A stretch of 64,000 bases of DNA from Arcobacter_B sp049472135 (GTDB lineage Bacteria > Campylobacterota > Campylobacteria > Campylobacterales > Arcobacteraceae): contig NZ_JBMOVV010000006.1 of assembly GCF_049472135.1 (NCBI RefSeq), positions 62,001-126,000 on the forward strand. Direction: 5' to 3'. Position numbers and translations under genes: made by a program. The notes below the pieces were generated by a model. The model searched no databases. It was not told the origin of the DNA and saw only the letters and a list, made by a program, of their open reading frames with translations. Below are positions 45,008 through 53,960 of the stretch, one piece after another (within the stretch, counting starts at the first letter, position 1; every line of letters begins with the position of its first letter).

Positions 45008-46331
45008 CGTCTGTTGTTAAACTAATTCCATTTGCTTTTGCAACATTTACCATTTCATCACCTAATTTTCTCATCTCATTTTTAAGTTTTACAATAACTT
45101 TTGCTTGAGGATTTCCTGGTTGAATTTGGTAATCAAAATGCTCTTTTGTTTTAGCCATTTCATCAACTAAGTTGATTTTTGCTTCGATTGATGCCATTCT
45201 TTTTAAGATTCTCTCTTTAGTTTGTGCATCAACTGCATCTAATAAAGATGGTCCATACTGTTTTCCATCATAAGTTGAAGTAAGAACATTTCTGAAACCT
45301 AAATAGTTCATTGCGATATCTCTGTGCGTATTATCAGAGAAACAAGAGTGTTCATCTTCTTCAGAAGGAGTTAAAACTGCAACTGCAATTCTTTCATTTG
45401 CTAATTCTGATTTAATAAATACACCCATTCCAGCAATGATTTGTTTTAAAGCTTCTTCTTTAGAAATATTTTTAGAAGCATTATCTCCACTTAATTTACC
45501 TTGTAATGCTGCTTGGTATAATCCAGTATTTCCATTTAACTCTTTTTCCCAAGCTGATTTAACAGTCTTTAAATCAGATACGATTTTGTCTGCTGCTGCT
45601 TGTAAATAAGCGATTCTTCTTTCAGCATTTCTATCATCTGTAAAATCAGATAAACTTCTTTGACCTGCTGTTAAAGCTCCATTTGTAACTGAATCTTTCA
45701 TAAAGTTTGAATAATCTTGATCTTGTCCCCATAATAAGAACTCAATTGCATGGTAACCTGTAGATACATTTGCATCTCCACCATTTTCATTTAATGCAGT
45801 AAGAGCTTCTACTGTGATTTTTTGTACATCAACAGCTTGTGCATCTTCACCACCTGGATTAAATACACCTGCTGTGTCAATAATATTTCCAGATGTTTTC
45901 TTTCCGTTTGCATCAATTGTATAATCAATCATATTTTCATCTAAAGGCCAAGCATTTAATTGTCCTTCTAATGAACCATATGCATCTGCAACCCATCCTT
46001 CTTCTGCATCAATTGGACCATTTGCTAATCTGAAGATTTCTGTTTGCCCATAAGATTCTCTTGAAATTAACCAAGCTTTTTTTGCTTGCTCAAAAGTATA
46101 TTTATTTGGTTTTGCTGCAAAAGCATCAATTCTGAATTTTAGTTTGATTGCATCTTCTAAAGCATCATCATAATTTGCTAGTGCGATATTTGAGTATGCA
46201 CCTAAAATAGTATTTGCTTTTGTAAATTCTGTTGGAGTAGTATTTTGAACTGCTGAAGTAGTACAACCTGTTAAAGCTAATGCAGCTGCTACAGATAAAG
46301 ATGCTGCAAAAATTTTAGTTTTCTTAAACAT
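44976..46331 (-). CDS. Imelysin-family lipoprotein (ICMP-like)
   Basis: Helical periplasmic protein of 451 residues with lipobox LALTGC and the imelysin signature GYHAIEFLLWGQD (GxHxxE) in the middle; also RISREPYGQTE-like SRESYGQTEIFRLANGPID near 100. I start at 46331 (aaaaagga in front) rather than at the in-frame ATG at 46358. Imelysin proteins bind iron or haem ligands at the cell surface and are Fur-regulated. First gene of a five-gene operon with DUF1111, second imelysin, hydroxylase and MauG-like peroxidase. A Fur-box-like palindrome lies 78 bases upstream. Confidence 0.88.
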   Translation of the reverse strand: MFKKTKIFAASLSVAAALALTGCTTSAVQNTTPTEFTKANTILGAYSNIALANYDDALEDAIKLKFRIDAFAAKPNKYTFEQAKKAWLISRESYGQTEIFRLANGPIDAEEGWVADAYGSLEGQLNAWPLDENMIDYTIDANGKKTSGNIIDTAGVFNPGGEDAQAVDVQKITVEALTALNENGGDANVSTGYHAIEFLLWGQDQDYSNFMKDSVTNGALTAGQRSLSDFTDDRNAERRIAYLQAAADKIVSDLKTVKSAWEKELNGNTGLYQAALQGKLSGDNASKNISKEEALKQIIAGMGVFIKSELANERIAVAVLTPSEEDEHSCFSDNTHRDIAMNYLGFRNVLTSTYDGKQYGPSLLDAVDAQTKERILKRMASIEAKINLVDEMAKTKEHFDYQIQPGNPQAKVIVKLKNEMRKLGDEMVNVAKANGISLTTDDVTDAEETKI

Positions 46332-46351
46332 TATGTTCCTTTTTAATTTTA

Positions 46352-46372
46352 ATATCAATTATCATTAATGTA
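46352..46372. promoter_or_regulatory. Candidate Fur box, proximal
   Basis: ATATCAATTATCATTAAT resembles the Fur consensus arrays of GATAAT/ATTATC hexamers; close to the start of the imelysin operon. Confidence 0.45.
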
Positions 46373-46408
46373 ATTAAATCGAAAAAAAACTTTCATTAAA
46401 CTTAAAAG

Positions 46409-46423
46409 TGATAATAATTATCA
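46409..46423. promoter_or_regulatory. Fur box (7-1-7 palindrome)
   Basis: TGATAATAATTATCA: seven-base arms TGATAAT/ATTATCA around one base, the classical Fur-type inverted repeat, between the divergent imelysin operon and rhodanese gene. Confidence 0.75.
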
Positions 46424-46497
46424 AAACAATTTAAATTCAATTAAGATAGCCTTCAAGAGAATAAATCTATACTTGATTTAATAATAAAGGAGTTATT

Positions 46498-47196
46498 ATG
46501 GGAAAACTATTTTTAGTAATCATTAGTTTAAGCCTTAGTTTATACGCAGTAAAACCTATGGCTTTACAGTTTAGTGGTTTTGAGGTAACTCATACATACT
46601 CAAACAATACAAAAGAGAAATATACAATTGAAAGAAATGTGGATGAAAGCTGTATAAATATTGGAGTAAGTCCTTTCTTTTTTGATGAATCTTATATTGA
46701 AGAAGAGATTGATGAAAAATGTAAAAAGGTTTTTATTACAACAACAGGAGTTATTCAAGATTTCCAATTAGATAAAGATATTAAAACTTTAGGTGAAAAT
46801 GAAGTAATGCATTTTATATATGATAAATCTTCAAAAAATCCTGAAAAATATATCCTAGTTGATGCAAGAAATAAAGCATGGTTTGACTTTGCTACAATTC
46901 CTAGTGCTGTAAATATTTATTATGATGACTTAAAATATGACTTTGACTTTGAAAAAGATTTTTATAGAGCATATGAACTTCTTGGTGTTAAGGTTGAAGA
47001 TGATGATAAGTTTGATTTCACAAATGCAAAAACTGCCCTATTCTTTTGTAATGGAGCTTGGTGTCCTTTATCTTCTAAAAGTATAAGACATCTAATTAGT
47101 ATTGGTTATCCAAAAGAGAAACTACTTTGGTATAGAGGTGGGGTTCATGCTTGGAGTATGGTAGCACTTCCTTTAACTAAAAAATTAAAAGAGTAA
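46498..47196 (+). CDS. Secreted rhodanese-domain protein
   Basis: 232 residues: signal peptide (FLVIISLSLSLYA), an N-terminal region of about 95 residues with two Cys, and a C-terminal rhodanese domain with YILVDARNKAWFDFATIPSAVNIYYDD and an active-site loop FFCNGAWCPLSSK (catalytic Cys position). It transfers or binds sulfane sulfur in the periplasm. It is divergent from the imelysin operon with the Fur-box palindrome in between. Confidence 0.87.
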   Translation: MGKLFLVIISLSLSLYAVKPMALQFSGFEVTHTYSNNTKEKYTIERNVDESCINIGVSPFFFDESYIEEEIDEKCKKVFITTTGVIQDFQLDKDIKTLGENEVMHFIYDKSSKNPEKYILVDARNKAWFDFATIPSAVNIYYDDLKYDFDFEKDFYRAYELLGVKVEDDDKFDFTNAKTALFFCNGAWCPLSSKSIRHLISIGYPKEKLLWYRGGVHAWSMVALPLTKKLKE

Positions 47197-47217
47197 GTTA
47201 TCACTTACTCTTTTTTT
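47191..47217. terminator. Strong intrinsic terminator
   Basis: GAGTAAGT / ACTTACTC with TATC loop followed by seven T, at the end of the rhodanese gene; the AsmA-like gene ends just beyond on the other strand. Confidence 0.75.
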
Positions 47218-47219
47218 AT

Positions 47220-49280
47220 TTAAAATAGAGACTTGAAGTTATTTAGAAGCTCTTTTGCTCCTTCATCACCTAGTTTTTCTTTTAGTTTATTTCCTAATTT
47301 TTCATTTACTTTTTCTTCGATTTTATCTTTTAATAAACCTTTTGTATTTAGCTTAACTTTTGGACTTCTCATATCTCCACTTACATTAAAATCAAGATTT
47401 AGTTTTCTAATTTGAGCTTTTATATCTGCATTTACATAAGATTTGTTTAAATCAAGAATTGATTTTGTAACATCAATTTGCGTATTTTTACTTTTCATAT
47501 TTATAATAGTTTTTAAAACCATGTCATTTATATCGCTATTAATATCAACAATATCATAAATCTCTCTTGTTAAATCAAACTTTGCAAACTGATTTATAAG
47601 ACCAGAAAAATCATTTGGTAAAAAGTGCCCTTTAATAAGTTTTCCTTTTAATTTTCCTTTTTTAGATAATAAATTATAATCTAAAGCTAAATCAGAAGTT
47701 GAATCAAACACTTCAGGATAATACATCATATGAGTTAACTGTTTAACTTCAACATCTTTTACATTTGCATTGAAATCATTATTGTTTAGTTTAAAGTCTA
47801 AATTCCCGCCAAGAAGTTTTGAAGCACCAGTTACTAACAGTTTCTCTTTTTTAGACTCTAGGTTTCCAAGTAAAGTTAGATTTCCTCTCATCTTAGTTTG
47901 AGTTACATCATAAAGTTTTGATAAATTTGGAACATTTAAAGTATAGTCACTATTTAAAGAAGCCTCTTTTATATCAAAAACAGCACTTTTAATATCAAGT
48001 TTTGCCAAAGATGAATCAACTTGTGCATTTGTTGTTACTTTTGTTTTTGAAAGTGTTGTTTTAGCATCTGAACTAAAAGTTACTGTCTGTTTTAGTTTTT
48101 GATTAAACTGTTTATTTATTACTTTGTTTACAAGTTTAGCATTAGTGATTTTTGTAGTGATTAAACCATCAAGATTATTAATATCTGCATTTTTTATATC
48201 TGCGTTAAGATCTAAATTTCCTAAAGCGTAAGTCGGTTGATTTAAAAAGTAAAGTAATTTATCTATTTTGGCATTCTTTATATCTGCTTTTACAAATTCT
48301 ACTTTTGCATTTGCCACTTTTGCTTTATAAGAAGTATCACTATTGAATAAATCTGTTTTACCATCTACATTAATAATAGAGTTTTCAACTACTACTGTAC
48401 CATTTGTACTTAATTTACCATTTAACTTCATAGGAATTATTTGTTCTAATTTAGCTAAGTTTGCAATATCAACTTTATAGTTTGAAGTTACTTTGTTTTT
48501 ATCTAATAAGATTATTGTTTCATCTGAAGATAGATTTACAAGAGAACTTATAAGTGTTGCTTTTGCAGCTACTTTATTAGGAGTTAAAATAGCATTTGTT
48601 CTTGACTTAAAAGTTATGTTTTCATTTAAAGTTAAATTAAAACTCTTATTTACAATGCTATTGTTAATCTCTCCATCTGTAATACTTGAAACAACATCAC
48701 CATCTAAAGTACTTAATTTAGCATCTTTGATATTTGCATCAAGATTTAAAAGTCCATTTGCATATTTTGGTTGATTTACTAAATGTAAAAGCTCAGATAT
48801 TTGTGCATTTTTAATAAGTACATTTATATTTGATGGCTCAAAATTTTTAAGCTCTAAATTATATGAAGTATCACTACTAGCAACTGTTGATGTTCCTTTT
48901 ATTACAGCAAATTTTTCATCACCTTTAAATGTACCTTGAGTTTTTAAAGGTCCATTTAATCTCTGCTTTATTAAAGGCTCTAAAGTTGACAACTCTTTTA
49001 CATCAATATCATATTTTAAATCCATAACTTTTGCAAAAATTTGTAAGTTACCTGAAACATTAATATATGAACTTTTAGCAATAGTGGCTTTAAAATCAAT
49101 TGTATTAAAAGTTAGTTCTAAATTTTCAACCTTGAAATTTGCATCTTTATTTTGAGAGTTAACACTATTTTCAATATAAGAAGCTATTAAATCATTTCCA
49201 GGTTTTGTAAATAAAACACCAAAGACTGAACCTATCATGACTAGAAGTATAAGTGTCATCGCTAAAAAAAATCTTTTCAT
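47220..49280 (-). CDS. AsmA-like envelope protein with internal repeats
   Basis: 686 residues with an N-terminal membrane anchor (FLAMTLILLVMIGSVFGVLF) followed by a long beta-rich periplasmic region. A roughly 200-residue unit repeats: compare LLHLVNQPKYANGLLNLDAN...NSIVNKSFN (about 165-215) with LLYFLNQPTYALGNLDLNAD...NKVINKQFN (about 335-385), and a weaker third copy near 520 (LTHMMYYPEVFDSTSDLALDY). The C-terminus (INMKSKNTQIDVTKSILDL...GDMRSPKVKLNTKGLLKDKI) resembles AsmA/TamB-type proteins, which move lipids between membranes. Monocistronic. Confidence 0.7.
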   Translation of the reverse strand: MKRFFLAMTLILLVMIGSVFGVLFTKPGNDLIASYIENSVNSQNKDANFKVENLELTFNTIDFKATIAKSSYINVSGNLQIFAKVMDLKYDIDVKELSTLEPLIKQRLNGPLKTQGTFKGDEKFAVIKGTSTVASSDTSYNLELKNFEPSNINVLIKNAQISELLHLVNQPKYANGLLNLDANIKDAKLSTLDGDVVSSITDGEINNSIVNKSFNLTLNENITFKSRTNAILTPNKVAAKATLISSLVNLSSDETIILLDKNKVTSNYKVDIANLAKLEQIIPMKLNGKLSTNGTVVVENSIINVDGKTDLFNSDTSYKAKVANAKVEFVKADIKNAKIDKLLYFLNQPTYALGNLDLNADIKNADINNLDGLITTKITNAKLVNKVINKQFNQKLKQTVTFSSDAKTTLSKTKVTTNAQVDSSLAKLDIKSAVFDIKEASLNSDYTLNVPNLSKLYDVTQTKMRGNLTLLGNLESKKEKLLVTGASKLLGGNLDFKLNNNDFNANVKDVEVKQLTHMMYYPEVFDSTSDLALDYNLLSKKGKLKGKLIKGHFLPNDFSGLINQFAKFDLTREIYDIVDINSDINDMVLKTIINMKSKNTQIDVTKSILDLNKSYVNADIKAQIRKLNLDFNVSGDMRSPKVKLNTKGLLKDKIEEKVNEKLGNKLKEKLGDEGAKELLNNFKSLF

Positions 49281-49423
49281 GGCTTATCCTTTTTTATGCT
49301 TATAATACAATTATAACAAAATATACAAATTATTTACTTGTATATAAAATTACAAATCTTAATTTTTTCTTTAAATTTACTTTTAATATATTTCACTTAA
49401 TAATTATTTAATATACAAAAAGA

Positions 49424-49500
49424 TATACTACCGCCAATCAAAGTGATAAGTAGGGATACGCAAGCCGAACGGACTTTGTAAAACAAAAATTTATTAAGGA
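49424..49500 (+). promoter_or_regulatory. atpE promoter and structured leader
   Basis: TATACT (49424-49429) as -10, then a leader that is much richer in G/C than its surroundings. CAAAGT (49439-49444) can pair with ACTTTG (49473-49478), and CCG/CGG within. Ends with a ribosome binding site (aagga) before atpE. No known riboswitch recognised. Confidence 0.45.
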
Positions 49501-49507
49501 ATCTAGA

Positions 49508-49822
49508 ATGAAAAAAATCGTTCTTTTAATGCTAGCTATTGCTGGTGCTGCATTCGCTGCTGATGGTGCAGTTGCAAACGAAACTTTAAAAGCTTACTCT
49601 GTAGTTGCTGCAGGTATCGGACTTGGTCTTGCTGCACTTGGTGGTGCTATCGGTATGGGTAACACTGCTGCTGCAACAATCGCTGGTACTGCTAGAAACC
49701 CAGGTTTAGGTGGAAAATTAATGACTACTATGTTCATTGCATTAGCGATGATCGAAGCTCAAGTTATTTATGCATTAGTTATTGCGATGATCGCATTATA
49801 TGCTAACCCATTCTTAGGGTAA
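49508..49822 (+). CDS. atpE: ATP synthase F0 subunit c
   Basis: 104-residue proteolipid of the c ring. An N-terminal signal-like helix (LMLAIAGAAFAADGA) precedes two TM helices: AYSVVAAGIGLGLAALGGAIGMGN and GKLMTTMFIALAMIEAQVIYALVIAMIALYA, with the ion-carrying Glu in AMIEAQVIY and polar loop ARNPGL. Found alone here, away from other atp genes, as usual in this phylum. Codons are unusually GC-rich, fitting high expression. Confidence 0.95.
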   Translation: MKKIVLLMLAIAGAAFAADGAVANETLKAYSVVAAGIGLGLAALGGAIGMGNTAAATIAGTARNPGLGGKLMTTMFIALAMIEAQVIYALVIAMIALYANPFLG

Positions 49823-49851
49823 TCAGTACTTACTACAGAACTGATAACTTA

Positions 49852-49884
49852 AAAGGTCAAGAGTTTTACTCTTGGCCTTTTTTT
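49852..49884 (+). terminator. Terminator of atpE
   Basis: AAAGGTCAAGAGT pairs with ACTCTTGGCCTTT, then TTTT: a strong rho-independent hairpin. Confidence 0.8.
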
Positions 49885-50043
49885 ATGCCTAAAATAAATT
49901 TCAATCTTTTTAAATTATTATTTTAACTTATACTTATATATTTTCTATCTACTTAGATTATAAAAAGTTATATTCTATACAAACGTAACTCCAAAATGAC
50001 ACTTTTTACCGATATAATATAAAAAAGTCTGAAGGGGAAAGCT

Positions 50044-52170
50044 ATGAAAACTACTAGTTTAAAGACAAAAATCCTAGTTGTGGTATCTTTATGTATTGTT
50101 ATATCTTTTTTTATATTAGGTTTTTACAATACTACAAACAACTATAATAACCAATATTCAATCATAAAAAATAAAGAATTGAGTCTTGCAGAAGATAGTT
50201 CTAAATTTATTGATGCCTATATTCAATCAAAGATTGATATTATTGAAGCATTAACAAAAGAGCTTGAGAAAATAGAAGTAAAAGCAGACGATATAAATCT
50301 TCTAAAAAAACTTGAGTTATCAAAAAATGCAGGGAAATTTGTAGATGTTTATGTTGGATTTAATAGTGATGGTTCACTAGTTTTATCAAATGGAGATATT
50401 TTAAATGTTCCAAAAGATAACTATGATGCAAGAGGTAGGCCTTGGTATAAAGATGCAGTAAAAAACAAGAAATCTGGTGTATCAAAACCTTATGTTGATG
50501 TATCTACTAAAAAACTTGTAATATCTGTTTATACTCCTTTATATCAAAATGATAAATTAATAGGTGTTGTGGGTTCTGATATTTTTATAGATACAATTGT
50601 TGAAAGTATTTTAAATGTTTCTATAGATGGTGAAGGTTTTGCATATTTACTTGATAATGAAGGTAATGTGCTAATTCATAAAAATAAAGAACTTCTAAAT
50701 AAAAAAAGTTATGTTTATTCAAAAATAGATTTATCTACAAATCTTAACTTTATTGAAACAACTAATAAAGATAGTATTGAAAAACTTATATCTTATAGTA
50801 GTATTTCAAAAACTGGTTGGATATTTGTAGTAGAACTAGATAAAGATACAATCTTTGAAGAGATTGAAAATAATACAGTAAAAGAAATCATACTATATAT
50901 AATACTTTTAGCTGTAACACTTACACTTTTATACTTTGTACTAATAAAAATCTTAGCTCCAATAAAAGATGTTGAAGAAGGTTTACAGTTCTTCTTTAGA
51001 TATCTTAAAGGACAAGAATCAAATATTCAAAAGCTAAATATCAATACAAATGACGAATTTGGAAATATGGCACAGATTATTGACTATGAGATGGAAGAAG
51101 TAGCTAAGAGTTTAGATACAGATAGAAAAGTAATTGAAAATGTAAAAAATGTAGTTTCTCAAGTAAATGAAGGAAAACTTGATATCAAAGTAGAAGCTTC
51201 TACAAATAATAAATCTTTAAATGAGTTAAAAGATATATTAAATGATATGATTGAAACTATAAAACACAATGTAAATAGTGATATTAACCCTATTATGGAG
51301 CAACTAAAAGAGTATTCTGCTCTTAACTTTAAAAACAGTATTCAAAATGCAAATGGAAATGTTGCAATTGGATTAAATGATTTATGTAATATAATCAATC
51401 AAATGCTTCAAGAGAATAAATACAATGGTCTTGAACTTGAAAAAAGTTCAAATGAATTACTTACAAATGTGGATATTCTAAATAAAGCTTCAAATGAAAC
51501 AGCCGTATCCCTAGAAGAAACAGCAGCAGCTCTTGAAGAAATCACAAGTACAGTTGCAAATAATACAAATAGAATTTCACAAATGTCAGCACACTCAAAA
51601 GAGTTATCTGATTCAATCAAAAAAGGTCAAGATTTAGCTAACTCAACAGTGGTTTCAATGGATGAGATAAATGAACAAACACAAGCAATTGCAGAAGCTA
51701 TTACTGTGATTGATCAAATTGCATTCCAAACAAATATTCTTTCATTAAATGCAGCAGTAGAAGCAGCAACAGCAGGTGAAGCAGGAAAAGGTTTCGCAGT
51801 TGTAGCACAAGAAGTAAGAAATCTTGCAGCAAGAAGTGCGGAAGCTGCAAAAGAGATAAAAGATATAGTTGAAAAAGCCACAGCTAAAACAAACAACGGT
51901 AAAACTATAGCTGATGAAATGATAAATGGTTATCAAAAACTAAATGAAAACATCTACAAAACAACAGAAGCTATTGGAGATATATCGGAGTCTTCAAGAG
52001 AACAAAAAACAAGTATTGAACAAATAAATGATGTAATCAATAGACTTGACCAACAAACACAAAACAACGCATCTGTTGCAACGCAAACACACAATATTGC
52101 AAAAAACACATCAATCTTAGCTCAAAAAATCCTAGAAGCTGTACACAAAAAAGAGTTTAGAGAGAAATAA
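50044..52170 (+). CDS. Methyl-accepting chemotaxis protein with dCache sensor
   Basis: 708 residues. TM1 at about 8-28, periplasmic dCache domain (about 40-275; contains DARGRPWYKDAVKNKKSGVSKPYVDVSTKKLVISVYTPLY), TM2 at about 285-303, HAMP-like region, and a cytoplasmic signalling domain with the conserved hairpin tip IDQIAFQTNILSLNAAVEAATAGEAGKGFAVVAQEVRNLA. The DxxxR-type dCache site RGRPWY suggests an amino-acid or amine ligand, uncertain. No C-terminal CheR-tether pentapeptide. Monocistronic. Confidence 0.93.
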   Translation: MKTTSLKTKILVVVSLCIVISFFILGFYNTTNNYNNQYSIIKNKELSLAEDSSKFIDAYIQSKIDIIEALTKELEKIEVKADDINLLKKLELSKNAGKFVDVYVGFNSDGSLVLSNGDILNVPKDNYDARGRPWYKDAVKNKKSGVSKPYVDVSTKKLVISVYTPLYQNDKLIGVVGSDIFIDTIVESILNVSIDGEGFAYLLDNEGNVLIHKNKELLNKKSYVYSKIDLSTNLNFIETTNKDSIEKLISYSSISKTGWIFVVELDKDTIFEEIENNTVKEIILYIILLAVTLTLLYFVLIKILAPIKDVEEGLQFFFRYLKGQESNIQKLNINTNDEFGNMAQIIDYEMEEVAKSLDTDRKVIENVKNVVSQVNEGKLDIKVEASTNNKSLNELKDILNDMIETIKHNVNSDINPIMEQLKEYSALNFKNSIQNANGNVAIGLNDLCNIINQMLQENKYNGLELEKSSNELLTNVDILNKASNETAVSLEETAAALEEITSTVANNTNRISQMSAHSKELSDSIKKGQDLANSTVVSMDEINEQTQAIAEAITVIDQIAFQTNILSLNAAVEAATAGEAGKGFAVVAQEVRNLAARSAEAAKEIKDIVEKATAKTNNGKTIADEMINGYQKLNENIYKTTEAIGDISESSREQKTSIEQINDVINRLDQQTQNNASVATQTHNIAKNTSILAQKILEAVHKKEFREK

Positions 52171-52198
52171 AAAGTATAAGAGATAACTCTTATACTTT
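52171..52198 (+). terminator. Terminator of the chemoreceptor gene
   Basis: AAAGTATAAGAG / CTCTTATACTTT with ATAA loop immediately after the stop codon. Confidence 0.7.
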
Positions 52199-52293
52199 TA
52201 CCTTAAAATATAGCCATATTAAACTACACCAATAAAAACTTGTTTTATTTAAGAATCTTTTATGTTATAAAAAAGTATCATTTCGTCCTTAAT

Positions 52294-52378
52294 GCGACCG
52301 TGGTGGAATTGGTAGACACGCTATCTTGAGGGGGTAGTGCCAGTAGGTGTGCGGGTTCAAGTCCCGCCGGTCGCACCA
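52294..52378 (+). tRNA. tRNA-Leu (anticodon GAG)
   Basis: Cloverleaf of 85 bases with encoded CCA: acceptor GCGACCG/CGGTCGC, D-arm with GGTAGACACGC, anticodon stem CTATC/GGTAG with loop TTGAGGG (anticodon GAG), long variable arm of a class II tRNA, T-arm GCGGGTTCAAGTCCCGC. It is the integration target of the adjacent island; the tRNA remains intact. Confidence 0.97.
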
Positions 52379-52380
52379 TA
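52356..52380 (+). repeat. attachment site attL (tRNA-Leu 3' end)
   Basis: The last 23 bases of the tRNA plus two more bases. The same 25 bases recur exactly at 63398-63422, and 18 of them at 60808-60825. Confidence 0.88.
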
Positions 52381-52429
52381 AATCTTATAATGCCTAATTG
52401 GTGGTAACTCAAGCTTACCTTATTTTTCA

Positions 52430-52460
52430 TTGTGCCAAAATTGTTCCAAATGTGTTCCAA
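52430..52460. repeat. Integrase arm-type repeats, left
   Basis: Three direct repeats with core TG(T)T(T)CCAA at 52431, 52442 and 52453, each 11 bases apart (one helix turn). Matching repeats occur at the other end of segment 1 (60694, 60705). They overlap the integrase 3' end slightly. Confidence 0.6.
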
Positions 52461-52461
52461 T

Positions 52462-53571
52462 CTACATAAAACATTTTCCAAAGTTTTCATTCTTTACCGG
52501 TATATACTCAGAATATCTTTCCAAAGTAATTCTAACGTTCTGATGTCCGGCAATTTTACTAACATAGTTAATATCTTCTCCATTTGAAATTAAAGTTGAT
52601 ATAAATGTTCCTCTTGTTTGATGAAGATTTCTGTAAGGTACATTTGCTTTTTTAATTGCTTTATTCCAAATCTGTTCTCGTACCTTATTTGCACTATGGA
52701 AATGTTTGTTACTTCTTTGTGTTAAAAAGACATAAGAATTTAAATGCCCTGTTAATTTATATTGTTCTTCCAAATAAGGAATCAATGCTTTTATAATTGG
52801 AATAGTTCTATTACTATTTGTAGTTTTTAAAACCTCTTTTACTTTTCCATTAATGATTTGTTCTCTAACTGAAATAGTTTTTGCTTCTAAATCTACATAT
52901 TCCCATTTTAAACCGATACATTCCCCTGCTCTCATTCCAGTATAAAAGAATGTTGCAAGTAAGTTTCTTTCACTACCTTCTACAGCTTCTAATAAAGCTT
53001 TTATTTCATCTTTTTTAAAAGGTGTAAGTTTGATTCTTTTTAGCTTCGTTACTTCTGTATTTTTAATATTTTTAGCTTTTGTTACAGGATTAAAAGAAAC
53101 TATATTTTCATCTATTGCATCTTCGAAAAGTCTATATATTGTTGTTCTAATCTTTTTGATAGTTGCTTTAGAAAGCTTTTCTCTCTCTTGTAACTCATTT
53201 TGCCAAAATGTAATTTCATTTGGAGTAATAGAATCTAACTTTTTCTTTCCAAATACTGGTTTTATATGTTTTTCATAGTTTCTTTCATATCCATATTGAG
53301 ACTCTTTACATCTATTACCTCTATGCAGTTTGAAAGATACTTTAACATACTCATCAACAGTAGGCACTTTTTTAACATCTAATTTTTTAAAGAACTCCCC
53401 ATTATGAATACTTAAAATCAATTGGGGTATAATATTTGTTTCTGCAAGTTTTCTATTTATTTTAGTATCTTTTAGATTTAAAGACTTTTTTATAACTTTT
53501 TTATTTAGACTAAATCTAATCCAAAGAATAGAACCTCTTACAAAAATCTTTGGTGGTGTCATATCTATCAT
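52462..53571 (-). CDS. Tyrosine site-specific integrase
   Basis: 369 residues with an N-terminal arm/core-binding domain (SAM-like, VDEYVKVSFKLHRGNRCKES...) and the C-terminal catalytic domain with Arg214 (TGMRAGECIGLKW), His317-x-x-Arg320 (HQTRG), His343 (GHQNVRITLE) and nucleophile Tyr353 (ERYSEY), so all active-site residues are present. Closest to phage and island integrases that use tRNA genes. It reads toward the tRNA-Leu, the usual arrangement. Start ATG has aaggat in front. Confidence 0.95.
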   Translation of the reverse strand: MIDMTPPKIFVRGSILWIRFSLNKKVIKKSLNLKDTKINRKLAETNIIPQLILSIHNGEFFKKLDVKKVPTVDEYVKVSFKLHRGNRCKESQYGYERNYEKHIKPVFGKKKLDSITPNEITFWQNELQEREKLSKATIKKIRTTIYRLFEDAIDENIVSFNPVTKAKNIKNTEVTKLKRIKLTPFKKDEIKALLEAVEGSERNLLATFFYTGMRAGECIGLKWEYVDLEAKTISVREQIINGKVKEVLKTTNSNRTIPIIKALIPYLEEQYKLTGHLNSYVFLTQRSNKHFHSANKVREQIWNKAIKKANVPYRNLHQTRGTFISTLISNGEDINYVSKIAGHQNVRITLERYSEYIPVKNENFGKCFM

Positions 53572-53645
53572 TATTCATATCCTTATATAAATAACCATAA
53601 AATCAACACTTTAGAAATTATGATTATATTATATAAAAAGCCTTA

Positions 53646-53960
53646 TTAATTATTCAATATGTTATTTAGAATACTATTGACTTTTTCACTATCACTCTCA
53701 ACAAAATTTTGGATTCCTATTATCCAATTATCTATTTCATATTTATCAAATAACAGTTTTCCACTTCTTTTATAGAAATGAAGATTTTCAAAAAACTCTA
53801 TATTTTTTAATTTATGAATTCTATCTTCTGAATATCCAATATATAAAGAAAGCTCTTTTACAGTAAGCCATCTTTTTTCGCTTTTAACCTTTTGTTCAAT
53901 TAGTATTAATCTATTTAATATTTCATCTATCTTTTCAAGATTTTCAAAATTTATATCCAT
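53646..53960 (-). CDS. HTH excisionase-like DNA-binding protein
   Basis: 104 residues: a coiled-coil N-terminus and a MerR/AlpA-type winged helix (RWLTVKELSLYIGYSEDRIHKLKNIEFFENLHFYKRSGKLLFDKYEIDNWI, about 30-82). Such proteins act as excisionases or repressors in integrative elements. Start overlaps the replication gene stop by 17 bases. Confidence 0.8.
   Translation of the reverse strand: MDINFENLEKIDEILNRLILIEQKVKSEKRWLTVKELSLYIGYSEDRIHKLKNIEFFENLHFYKRSGKLLFDKYEIDNWIIGIQNFVESDSEKVNSILNNILNN

Noticed and set aside
52278..52490. Minus-strand open frame of 70 codons over tRNA-Leu
   Set aside because: It runs antisense through the tRNA; the LEPAHLLALPPQDSVSTNSTT peptide is a well-known artefact of tRNA-Leu antisense reading. 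Not a gene.
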